From: Ascarosepion bandense | Taxonomy: Eukaryota; Mollusca; Cephalopoda; Sepiida; Sepiidae | Direction of reading: 5' to 3' | Assembly (NCBI GenBank): GCA_037127315.1 | Contig: JBBBDQ010000225.1 | Location: 2,335,501-2,399,500, forward strand | DNA length: 64,000 nucleotides | Shown: one piece after another, positions 54,005 through 64,000 of the stretch | Layout: every line of letters starts with the position of its first letter | How positions within the stretch are numbered: the first letter of the stretch is position 1 | Translations under genes and position numbers: made by a program | Notes under the pieces: generated by a model | Seen by the model: the letters and a program-made list of their open reading frames with translations, nothing else | What the model was told of the DNA's origin: nothing | Database searches by the model: none

Positions 54005-54405
54005 TTATACACATGACGCCAGCTGCCTTGATATCAACAACATCTTAGCTTCGTTAAGTATCTTTTTACACTTATGATGAGCTGAGGCGAAAAGGCACCT
54101 GTTTTGGTCTGACGCGTAGCTACGATGGAGCCAGAAGAAATGATTCCAGTGGGCAATGGCGGCTGAGCAAGCGGGAGAGAAGCAGGGAGACGAATGAGAT
54201 TTAAGCTGAAATTTCCTGGCAGGGATGAAAGCATCGATGCCAGCTTTGACCCAGGCGAAGACCTCGGATGTACAGTCTTCGACGGGAAGACTAAAAACGT
54301 TGTTCCAAGGGACATCACAGAGGAAGACTTGGAATGAATCCCAGTGTGCTCTTTGGTAGCAGTAGGATATTCTGCTGGTCTGAGTTTCTTGGGTATGGTG
54401 GGAGT
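54005..54405 (-). pseudogene. CR1/Jockey-type ORF2 linker fragment (endonuclease to reverse transcriptase)
   Basis: Minus-strand frame open from 54643. The recognisable part reads RAHWDSFQVFLCDVPWNNVF, SEVFAWVKAGIDAFIPARKF, SSPCFSPACSAAIAHWNHFF and RCLFASAHHKCKKILNEAK. This is the linker typically between endonuclease and reverse transcriptase in Jockey/CR1-superfamily elements. It may belong to the same family as the CR1 tails at 14 and 28.6 kb. The upstream 54405-54643 part of the frame is unrelated. Both ends are cut off, so it is an inert fragment. Confidence 0.75.
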
Positions 54406-54639
54406 GGAAATTTGAATAAAAGTATTTTTTAATCACAAAGGTCTGACTCATTGACCTTTCAAATAGGCAATGACAGCACCTGTTATCAATCAATCTGGAA
54501 ATGTGGTAACCAAAAGTTGACATAACCCAGTTTAACATTTTGTAACCCTTGAAAAATGTGACATTTAATAAGTCTCCTCCTAAGTTTTGAATTTTCGATG
54601 TGTAAATAAAGTCAATTTTTAATGAATTAATAACTGAAG

Positions 54640-55330
54640 ACAATGAGTAACTGGAAGAAATTTAAAGAATGTTTGAAACTTTAATTAGCAAAGAAAAAAA
54701 TGAAAACAATTCTTATAAAAATTCATTATTCATTGAATTTTTTTTTCTTTGGAATATTATATCCTAAAATTATATTATTTATAAAATCCCCAAAAGTTTA
54801 TCTACATTACAAATAGCGTAGTTTTAATGCATTTTTGATTTTACTATTTGGAGCAGATTTTTGGAAAACTGTTTTTTTAAATAAAAAAAAAACTTACAAG
54901 ATTTACATTCCCCAATGAGTTTTGCATTTAACTAATAAATAAAAGATTGGTATAGACAATGTATCTCTAGAAGTTTTATGCAATTAATTGGAGTGTGGGG
55001 TAAGAGATGTAAAAAAAAAAAAAAAACATATTTACCAAGATTTTCTAAAAATAATTGCATAATTTCATTCATATGTGAATAAGTCCTGAAAGTTTCATTA
55101 AAATCAGACAATTGATTTTTGCAAGAATTTTCAAATTAATGTGTCATTCAACACCAAGAAATGACTTGTGTAATATTAAGTTTTCCTTAAAACATAGCAT
55201 GAATTACTGATGGAAAACAAACAAAAAAATTGAACTGAAATTTTGAAGGTGTTAAAAAGGATTAAAAAAAATAACAAAATTTGATCTTTCTTTTTAATAA
55301 TAGCATAAACATTTTGATGATGAAACTTTG
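54640..55330 (+). repeat. Direct repeat pair G, copy 2
   Basis: Same block order as 52720-53465. The two copies bracket the CR1 fragment. Confidence 0.6.
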
Positions 55331-55609
55331 TTTCATCCCTTTAAACATCATGCTATGCTGTTTTTTTTTTTTATTTTTTTATTTTTTGCAATTGAGTGGA
55401 GATACCTAGCTTAATAATTGTTAATCCTCAACTGCCTACCTCCAACTGAAGACTCATGATAGATTGTAGCCAAGCCTTGTCTATGTTGGATAATGTTCGG
55501 GCTGAGACTTTGACTAGATGATGGCCATTTCTCCATCTTTGGCCACATGGGGACAAGCGTTATGCTCCCCCTGTCTTTCACTTTGCAAAACTATTGACCT
55601 TCAGCAGTG

Positions 55610-55856
55610 GCCGGTCATCATCATAACCAACAGCAGCTTGTCATGGTAATAGTAGTAGTAGTAGCAATCACCATCATAGCATCATTGGCAGTCATCATCA
55701 CTAACAGCTGCAGTAGTAGCCATCATCATCATCTTTGATATCCTCCTCAACGTCAACATGACATCTCCTAAACTCATCATTGTCAGCACTTCATAGTCAT
55801 CATCACCAGAGTGAGTTTGTCATCTTTGATATCCATCATCAGCAATTGTTATGAGG
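55610..55856. repeat. Degenerate (ATC)n/(TAG)n trinucleotide tract
   Basis: Many ATC, CAT and TAG triplets, e.g. 'agtagtagtagtag' and 'gccatcatcatcatc'. Ends where a solo LTR begins. Confidence 0.7.
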
Positions 55857-56534
55857 ATGCATTTATATATAAAAATAATTATAATAATGTGTAAAAAGTT
55901 ATAGTAAGGGATTCTATTGAGTTCTACTTGTTATTACAAAAAAGTTTTAATTCATGAAGTAGTCGTAACAATAAGGAAATTAGAAATAGAACGTTTGGAA
56001 GATGCTAGAATGTCAGAAAATTCGAGTAAAATCTAAAGAATTCTAAAAGATTCTAGAATATGCAAATTAGGTGTTAGCCCCTATAAAAATAGGTTTGGGG
56101 AAGAGATTAGTTAACAGGATTTGTTGACATTATCAACTCCAGCTTTAATTCAAAGATTTATAATCAGCTGAGAGAATCTCTAAGAAAAGTTGCCAACCAA
56201 CTAAAACCTGAAAGAGAACCTCATGGAACCATTGACTCTTTCATTGACCAAACTAATAATTATTTATATACACATTTGAGGATTTCCAAAAAGTATAGCA
56301 CTTAAATTTCTTTGCTATTTTAACTGTGTAAAGTTGTTTGAAACCTTCCTTCCTCTTTGTAACACTTCGCCTGTAAACTGTTTTTTTTTTTTGTTTTTGT
56401 TTTTTTTATGCAAAAACTGTATATTTGTAAATATTTTATTCAATATTTTGGTAAATTAAATATTTGTTTGTGATTAAGCTCTGAGTTTTGGTTAATCAAT
56501 TTTTTTTTTCCTTTGTTACACTTAACATGTAATA
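55857..56534 (+). repeat. Solo LTR of the Gmr1-like family
   Basis: Starts TGTTATGAGGATGC and ends CTTAACATGTAATA. Collinear with the minus-oriented LTR at 30143-30938, including 'tgaagtagtcgtaa' and 'ttaacaggatttgttgac'. No interior follows. The TSD is decayed. Confidence 0.8.
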
Positions 56535-58133
56535 GCAGCATTTTACTAGTCAAAGAAAACTGGCTTTCAGACCAATGACTTCAACACTTTTCCTTGTGGC
56601 AAAGTTGACATGTGGGGATTAAATTAAAACACAAAATAAAATTAAATAAAAAGATTTAAGAAAAAAAATCTAGGTGGCTTCAAACAAGAAAGATTGTCTG
56701 CACATGTGCAAGAAAAGAGGGCTTCCTGGTGCTAAATAGAAACCGAGGAATCTCAGTCTTTCTAACTGGGTCTCTCCATGAGTCAAGATGTACACTTTTG
56801 CTCAGGAAGATTTTTCCTCTCAAAACATCATCACTGTCTGATTAATAAAATTATGTCTTAAATATTTTGAGTGTTTCTGTCTCTTTCCTTTTTCTTTTGC
56901 TTATTTATTTCAGTGAAGAAAGCAATTCAGTAAGTATTGGATGTTTAAGTGAAAGAACCAAAAACCAACCCAGCAGTAACATAACATTCATAGACATCAC
57001 TTCCCTTGTCGACCTATCATGGCAGAACAGGAAGTTAGAACTTTCAACTCTTTTTAATAACTTGTTTAGTATTTTATTGCCAAATAAATTTTGGCCTGTG
57101 TAACCTTATCACCAATCTTTGTTGTTTTTTGCTTTGTCTTGTTGAATCACAAAACAGAAATAGTTTGTGGAGGTTGACATTTGTTTATTTTGTTAGCCAG
57201 CCCCGTAACAAATGCAATTGAACAATTTATTTTAAAAATGTAGGTACCTTCAAAAAGAAACGCCATGTCTCGGGTTTAAAAATGTAAAAATGAATTTAAA
57301 AATTTTTCTTAAGCTATTATTAGCAGCTGATAGATTTAAAATTTGATATTTCCAATTAGTAAAATACATTGCTGTATTTCAAAACTAAATTAAATTGGCT
57401 AGGATTTTTGTTTTGAAATCTCTGATTTTTGTGCTATTTTAGTCATCTTTCATCACAATGTAATTCTTAAAGGAATTTTTTATTTGGTAAAAAAAAAAAT
57501 CTATGAAAAAGTGGTTCAAACAAATGTTTGGTTTGAAGTAACATAGGTACACAACAGACATGACATGAGCCAAATTTAAGAAAAAATGATAAATTTATTT
57601 ATAATGAATGAACTAAACAAATTAAGTATATCGTGTGCCAAATGTTGGTCAATTAATGCAAATGAAATATGCCTTTTTACAATAAAAATACTGCATAAGG
57701 TCCTCAGAAAATGAAATAAATGTAGAAAAAGTGAAAATATTTCTGAAAAGTTTTCAAAGAATAGTACATCACACAAGCTGAAGAATTTTCCTTGTGAGAA
57801 TGACTTTGATGTTCTTTTCTATTGTTTTTCTGGTGAGTTTCAGCAACAGATGTTCGTTGACTCCTGAAATAACTGCTTGGCCCATTTTTATTACACACAG
57901 GCAGGCTCCAAAATCACTTCTCAGAGTTTGGAGGGAAACCTTTTGATTGGTTGTAGATGAAAAGCAAATGCAGCTGTTTTCCCACTAATTGGAATGTGTA
58001 GTATAGTTGTATGGTAGAGTTACCAATATGGTATGATGTGGTGGTGATAATGAACAAAGGCCACAGTTGTACAAACTATACCAACACTATTTTTGTAGTT
58101 GATTTCGTTAGTACTTATTTTCATTTGTTTAGT
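56535..58133. other. AT-rich intronic sequence, no gene recognised
   Basis: A short open stretch at 56867-57103 contains splice-like signals ('tttcag' at 56927 and 'cagtaag' near 56949) but encodes nothing recognisable. Minus-strand ORFs at 57576-57898 are unremarkable. Confidence 0.45.
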
Positions 58134-59355
58134 TGTGACACTATCTCACGCGGTGATGCTTTCCCTTCTCCCGCGGGGATACTTTCCATTGGTTGGTTTA
58201 AAACAACGGAGAGAGAAATTGATATTGGTGATTATTATTAATGTTTTATTGCGTCATGCAATGTGAGCTTAGGAAAAAAAAAATAATTTTAGTACCATCA
58301 AGTGTTTCTAAAAACACAGGAGCATAAAATTTAATTATTTTATGAAAATAATCATTTCTCTTTTATCATGTTTTTATAAATATCGCTACTTTCATGATTC
58401 TTATGTAAATTTCTCTTCTTTTAGAGTTAAAATGTTGATTCCGCTAATCTGAAAATGCGTAGAAAAAACAAGTGTCAGAGTGCTTTGATAATGTCATCCA
58501 AAGGCCAAGGCCACTGTTGAACACAACAGTCTGAAACAACCCGACCTGAATTCAGTTCGACATGAGTTGGCATGATCTTATTGGTTAAGCTAAGACATCC
58601 GCAAATCGAGTGGGCGGAGACTGATTTTCATTGGCCAAAGACTGTGAGCTGGCTGGGTCCCCAGAGAGGATCGAAATTGGTTATAAAAATAGATGCTCGA
58701 CACGAAAAGTTCAGTTGGAGAGCGTGTTAGCTCAGATTTTGAACAGAGCGCATTTGCCGTCAGTACCCCCACACTCTCTGCCAGCGGCCGCTCCGATTCA
58801 GCACATTCTGTCAGATTCCGTCAAGAACCCAAAAGAACTTTGCTGTTTTAGAAGTACATTTCAATGCTAACGAAACTTAGATTAAACATTTCATTTAATG
58901 ATTGGAAGCTATGATGCTTTTGGCAAACTTTCTCTCTCCGTTGTAAAAATCAATTTCGACAACTGTATTGTTGGGAAAAGAAAGACATTGTTTTTTCTTT
59001 ATATAAAGACATTCTATGTAGCTCTCCAGCTGTGTTTGACTTCGTTCACTTATTTTATTAATTTTTTTTTTTTGGTGCTGTGTTTATTTTTTTTCAACTC
59101 CTAAGTGTACACAAGTGTCCGGACTGGCTAAAAGGGACAACTATTGAAATTGCATGACGAGACTTCTGAGATCTAATCACAACGTGGGACAGTGGTCCGT
59201 TGTTGCGAAAGACGTCCTGTAGTCCAGCTTTTGTGGCGACGACATTGGATGGGATCATCACAACTGGGATCGTCACGACTGTCATTGAGAATGAGCATCA
59301 CATTAGACAGATGGCCAGCCAGGCTGAGACGTCACATCTGGTGCCGTTTTGACCA
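58134..59355 (+). repeat. LTR-like family C, copy 2
   Basis: Starts TGTGACACTATCTC like the copy at 8899. It has TATA-like 'ggttataaaaatag' at 58677, 'tctctctccgttgtaaa' near 58931 and 'ggtgctgtgtttatttt' near 59074. Similarity ends near 'ggtgccgttttgacc' (about 59340). No ORF. Confidence 0.6.
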
Positions 59356-60350
59356 GAATCTGGCCTGAGGGTAGTATCACATAGTGAAGGTTCATCACTT
59401 TATGTGTATTTTGATGTGTAGATTATAAAAGGTTTCATATAAATTGTTCCTGTGTTTGCATGTGTGGATTCTTTTGAATTAGTCATTAATTTTTCTGTAT
59501 CTCTTTTCTTGTGTCAATATTATTTTTAACAGTCATCTTTCTGGGTTTGGTGTTCATTAATTTCCAACAACTTGAAGCATAGCCCTCATGCATGCATGTG
59601 TGTGCAGCTGAGAGTGAAGAGGAGCAAAAAAAGTATTATATATGTGGTTTTTGTTGTTTTTATACTGTTGTAACACCTACATGTTTCTGCTTTGACTTTG
59701 GTGGGAGAATTAGTGATTGGTTGGCTTCTGCATAATGTCAGCTGACCAAGTAAGCTATGTCCAGATTATAGAAAAGGAAAGAAAGGATATATGTGGAGAG
59801 AGATTTTCTGTCTTTTCTCTTTGTGAAGAGGAAAGGGTATAACAATATATTTACTACTATTCACCACAACTATTTTTGAAAATCAAAAATTAAGCAAGAG
59901 CTTAACACAGCATATGCTTTCTCTTGGTAAAGCAGACAATACATGCTCAAGTAGCTTAAATTTCTTATATTTTTCCCTGAGACAAAGATGCAAGAAGCCA
60001 ACAGTTTTTGCATATCAATTTGTGTAAATATTCTCAGTTATGATCTGTAGAGAAGATCAGTATGACTAAAAGAGACCAGAGAAAAAACTACATTTAGTTT
60101 TTGCTGATGCATTTCTTTTAAGGTAAAAAAAAACAGTTTTTGTCTTGAGGAAATTCGTCAGCAGGTGAAATGTGTCGGCTAAAACTAAATGTAGTTCTAA
60201 TCATAATGGACATGTATGAAAGTTGGAAGCATCTTTCTTAATGTAAAAATATATATAGGGTTTGTCTGACAAGTGCAAAAGTGTGAAACCCAGGGTCACA
60301 AACTCACACCTAACTGAATATATATGTTTTTATAGGTACAGAGCACAGAG
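59356..60350. other. Unassigned intronic sequence
   Basis: No ORF. Two similar 'aaaactacatttagttttt' / 'aaaactaaatgtagtt' words lie near 60086 and 60180 in opposite orientation. Confidence 0.4.
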
Positions 60351-60530
60351 CCAATCCTTTTTTTGATTGGTCAGAATACATTTCACACAGGCTTGGGAAA
60401 CTTTACCTTGGTTTTCTCCTCAGCCTGAAGTCAGTTCCTTTTTCTATTGGTCAAAATAGATTTCAAGCAGGCTTACGATTTTGAAAACAGAAGAAAAGTC
60501 ATTTTTATTCCATATCTCACCACAACAAGT
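60351..60530 (-). repeat. Diverged family B fragment
   Basis: 'tttctattggtcaaaataga' and 'tttcaagcaggcttacga' resemble the complement of the B block 'attttttgaccattagg'. A second similar stretch at 60360-60400 suggests a duplication. Weak match. Confidence 0.35.
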
Positions 60531-60799
60531 CTTTTTTAAAAACAATTGGGGATAATTCTTTCCAAACTTTAATCAGGAGAAGAGCAATAAGTTAGTGACC
60601 AGAAATTTATTGCCTTTTGTATATCGGAGAAAATGATTAGTTCAAAATACTCTATTTGAGATCTTCCTCTGGCTTTATAAAGATATTGTTTGGCAATCTT
60701 GATAATGCATTCCCATGTACTGCCCATCCAAGCTGAATATAAAGGTATTGTCAGGTGCATTAAGCTAAAGTTAGAAAATCTGTCTAAAAACTCTGTTTT

Positions 60800-61060
60800 T
60801 TTTTTTTTTTCTGTTTTTTTTTTTTTTTTTTTTAATCGTATCACCCTGAGCAAGGTGGTAACGCCACTGATGTGCAGGGGTCTACATAATAGTGAAAAGA
60901 TTGGAAAAGAGAAAGCCGGAAACCACATCTTAAACAGGGAATAAGGGATGAGCCTCTTAATCTGTTCAATAGACATGGGTGGAGTGTGAACTGGGCGATA
61001 GATAGATCTATCTACTCCAATTGAAAAAAAAAAAAACAAAGTGAGAAGATTGGAAAAGAG
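60800..61060 (-). mobile_element. CR1-like tail with a single 150-bp unit
   Basis: A poly-T tract (about 60797-60833), then 'atcaccctgagcaaggtggt', then one unit with 'gttcaatagacatgggtgg' and 'tctatctactccaattgaaa'. Same order as the arrays at 4.6 kb and (opposite strand) 17 kb, but with one unit. The minus-strand ORF 60569-61039 is this unit read through, not a gene. Confidence 0.75.
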
Positions 61061-61825
61061 AAGAGTCGAAATTTTTTTTTAATCAACTTTCTTCCAGTAA
61101 TAAAGGACTTAGCATTCTCACTATAAATTTGACTGGGAATCCCTTATGAAAGCTAGCATGAACTCTAGAGCACTCATTTCCTTAACAAGTTCAATATGAA
61201 TTGCTTAAGAGCAATTCATACATTAAAATATACCCCCCCCCCCCCCGTTTTTTTTTTTTTTTTGAAATCATTAAATGTCCTATAAAATTTATTTCTACAT
61301 GAAAAAATGGTTTGATCATGTTCACTATGTTTAGAATGATTAGTTAATTTTGGATGTTCACATGAAAGTTCATTATACTTTTTGTATAACAGCTGGAAAT
61401 GTAATTTTTAGTGCTACTATAGTGTGAAGTCTACCTCAATATATTGTCTACCCAGATATAGTACAGAAGTCTACCATGCCTTTCCCCTCACACTTATATT
61501 TGGTCAGGTGAGGTCTGACATGGATACTTATATCAGTCTCACATTTTCTAAACACATGACCTGCTCATATAAAAAGAAGCAAATGAAACTCCTAAATCAG
61601 AATTGTCCTCAATATGAACTAGTAAACAAATATTTCATTTTTGCTCGCAGGTGATGATAAATTCCAATGATCTATTTGTGCCATTCCTAGAAGATATAAA
61701 GTGTTTAATGCTAAAATGAATATATGTATTTGATTTGATAGCATGTTTATTTTTACCTCTCTACCTTTTAATATATATATAGTATATAAATATTAAAAAG
61801 GTTTAAATAAATATGTATTTAGTTC
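61061..61825. other. AT-rich spacer with C/T homopolymers
   Basis: A poly-C run followed by poly-T lies at about 61231-61263. No other feature recognised. Confidence 0.45.
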
Positions 61826-61829
61826 GGTG

Positions 61830-64000
61830 CTGTAGTAGACCTCACGCTATAGTAGCAGCTAATTTTTAGTAGTCTATCTGGCCTTAGGAGCATAAAACCC
61901 TGAGAACCACCAGTTTATTAAGAGTATTAGAAATTCCTAAATGCTTGCATCTTTTATACGTGTCCATTATGATTAGTTTTATTAAATCATGCTTTGAAGA
62001 CAACAATACTGGGTAAATAATGTCAAACTAATAAATTTTAGTCTTAGCTATTCTTCCACTAGAACAAATTAATTCATTTTCATCTAAAATCAGGTTGTAA
62101 TCAGTTACTAGTTTAGAGGTCTGTTCAGTTTGAGGATTTTGTAGATATTGAATTTTTTTGCCAATCAATTTAATCACATATTTTAGCATCTTGTTTAGTA
62201 TCTGTGTTAGAATGTCTTAAATTATTAGTGAATTTGAACACTGATGTTAATATTCTTAATAATCTAGATAACTTCAGATATGAATATTTGGTTTTGAATA
62301 ACCTTATTGTAATCACTTAAGTAATGTAAACCACTTTCAGGCCAAGGTACTGGAGCCTTATTTAGCAAAGGAGGACCAGAAATCCAAAATTTAAAGTTTT
62401 GTCTAAGCTTTTCCAGAGACAATGCCCAAGTAATTAAATCTGCAGGGTTTTCTGAAGAAGGCTGTTACGGATATAGATAGCCACACACACACCTACACAC
62501 ATATATTGAGATTGGTCTCTGCATGGTAACAAGGAGATGGTCACATGGGAACCTAAAGTCAGTTTTGGGATAGCAGGTCAAGATAGGTTGACCCAAACAC
62601 CTTTAGTAACAAATGTCTAGACAGGAAATAGACTGAGGCTAGACATGAGGTTGTGAAGCAGCAGGAGCTAGAATCTGTGCCAAAGACAAGTCACATTTGA
62701 GATGATGGCGTAATTTGACCAATTCATCTTAAGCAATTCTGGATAAGAAAAATGAACTTATAAATTCTTATTCAATAAAACAAAAAGAAAGCAAAGCCGA
62801 ATCGTTTGTTAAGGAAAAAGGAAAGATAGCGACAAAGAGAAGATAAGAGAAGAAACTGTAATGTTATTTGTATGCTGATTCTTATTTGTTAAAAGAAGAG
62901 AAAGAAAGCAAAGCCGAGTTGTTTATCAAGAAAAGAAAGATGGTGGCACAGAGAAGATAACAAGTGAACGAAGAGAAGAAACTGCAGAATTGTTTGAGTG
63001 CAGAAAATACGACGCTTGTTTTGTTACTTATTAAAACTTTATATCAAAAATCATTTCGCCTTGTCGTTCATTCTTGAATTTTTGGTCAGCGCATGTGTTG
63101 ATATTGAAGCAGAAATCCTGGGAAGATTACAGTTCGATTATATCAATTGAACAGTGATCTCATTTTTTATTTTTGTTTATCATTGTCCATTTGTCATGAT
63201 CTAGGAGAGATAACCTGTATCTATCCATAGATGTGGAAACATAAATATTCCCAAATTGACGTGTAATCATCTTAATGGTTATCGTCGAGGCAGGCATATG
63301 ACAAAGGCACATATTTTAATTGTACTGATAACCCATGTTTAGAATGTAGTTCTTCTAGGGCGACTTTAATGTCTTTTAATCTATTCTTGACAGCCTGGTG
63401 TTTGGTTTTTATATTATTGGACAATAACCAAGATCTGTGCATCAACAGTAATAATGACATTGATACAAACATTTGATAAAGCTTTCAAGATGTTCTTAAT
63501 GAATTTTACAGTGAAGTACACTGATAACAACTCAATTGAAGGCAAAGACTTTGCTTTTATGGCTGCTATCAAAAATTTTGCTTTTATGAGCTGCCTTAGC
63601 AAAAATTAAGGAACCTATAGAATCTTGTCTCATGTAGGCATAACAAAATAAATATAATTCAGCAGGAATTGACAATGCACATCTGGAAAATTTCAAAGAA
63701 CTTAAATGTAGAAGCTCTGTAGATAATTTCTGGAGTTTTTGGTATTCTATGGGAATAATTTTATCTCAGGATAATTTTAATTTCCACAAGTCACTTAAAA
63801 GACAAGGAGAATTTTGAAACATTTTTTTCTTTTGGTGTTGGCAGAGGAATCTAAAATTTCTATTGAAATTTCTAAAGTATCTTTGATGGTATTATACTTA
63901 TTTCCTAAAATGTTTTTTTAGTCACAACTATGTTCTACAGTTTTTTTATTATCTTTGAAACACTTTAATTCCTTGCAATTTGAGTTACATGAATACAACT
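61830..64000 (-). pseudogene. Bel/Pao pol relic (reverse transcriptase end, RNase H, integrase start)
   Basis: Minus-strand fragments in Bel/Pao order. First, a reverse transcriptase/RNase H stretch (63600-63780; SLKFSRCALSIPAELYLF, then YMRQDSIGSLIFAKAAHKSK). Next SWLLSNNIKTKHQAVKNRLKD within 63272-63472. After a solo LTR comes SSENPADLITWALSLEKLRQ (about 62395-62460), then an integrase N-part near 61950-62130 (LILDENELICSSGRIAKT, KRCKHLGISNTLNKL). The ENPADL motif is characteristic of Bel/Pao. Many stops; it extends past the window end. Intronic if the Snapin intron reaches this far. Confidence 0.78.
62463..63303 (+). mobile_element. Solo LTR inserted in the Bel/Pao relic
   Basis: 841 bp from TGTTACGGATAT to CATATGACA, with 5-bp TSD AAGGC at 62458-62462 and 63304-63308. 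Removing it rejoins the ...KYVP and SSENPADL parts of the host pol. It contains a tandem duplication of 'aaagaaagcaaagccga' (near 62783 and 62901). No ORF; strand arbitrary. Confidence 0.82.

Noticed and set aside
54405..54643. N-terminal extension of the CR1 linker ORF
   Set aside because: Only the part below 54405 resembles ORF2; the upstream extension is AT-rich chance reading.
56930..56952. Possible second Snapin exon (tttcag ... cagtaag)
   Set aside because: The very short segment and the downstream frame show no Snapin coiled-coil similarity, and the sequence is low complexity.

Overview
This is animal nuclear DNA, most likely from an invertebrate. It is AT-rich and intron/repeat-dominated. 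It carries metazoan-type retroelements (Ty3/Gypsy, Gmr1-like, Bel/Pao, Tx1/L1-like, CR1-like, Jockey-like, R4/Dong-like), mariner-type DNA elements and one recognisable animal gene exon. I cannot name the species. No bacterial operon, rRNA, tRNA or CRISPR is visible. Coordinates of repeat families are by-eye estimates unless a target-site duplication (TSD) is quoted.

Layout. 1-3.5 kb: dispersed repeats (SINE-like family A, family B). 3.5-4.35 kb: a deleted mariner. 4.56-13.73 kb: a decayed Ty3/Gypsy element (Gyp1, TSD AATTC). Its 5' LTR is split by a CR1-like tandem-repeat insertion, and its pol is split by an unrelated LTR-like block. 14-18.4 kb: CR1-like and Jockey-like reverse transcriptase relics, themselves split by a MITE-like element and a second CR1-type tandem array. 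18.40-27.86 kb: Gyp2 (TSD AATAC). It holds a 5'-truncated Tx1-like element with an open reading frame (14-bp TSD), and a young Gypsy element (Gyp3) inserted exactly in the Gyp2 primer-binding site. 28.2-30.1 kb: a MITE, a CR1 tail and a Tx1 relic. 30.14-43.28 kb: a Gmr1-like LTR element (TSD GTAT) with integrase upstream of reverse transcriptase. It is swollen by a Dong/R4 element, a Tx1 element and a hAT-like MITE. 43.3 kb: a perfect 77-bp-arm palindrome. 43.9-46.9 kb: family B copies nested in one another, one with a SINE-like insertion.

Host gene. The one convincing cellular gene is exon 1 of a Snapin (BLOC-1 subunit) homologue at 47.93-48.12 kb, + strand, ending at a consensus splice donor. 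No later exon was found, so the first intron probably runs to or beyond the window end. That interval holds two fold-back structures, a perfect 34-bp-arm hairpin, a duplicated 0.7-kb repeat, a CR1 relic, solo LTRs and a Bel/Pao relic (about 61.8-64 kb). The Bel/Pao relic is split by a solo LTR with TSD AAGGC.

The main interest is the mechanism shown by the elements. Gyp3 carries an 18-nt perfect complementarity between its LTR and the sequence just after it and lacks a tRNA-type primer site, which suggests self-priming. The Gmr1-like element shows copia-like domain order and a repeated tRNA-Pro-like primer site. A CR1-like family amplifies a ~150-bp frame-preserving unit near its 3' end. The stacked TSDs allow a relative insertion chronology to be read.
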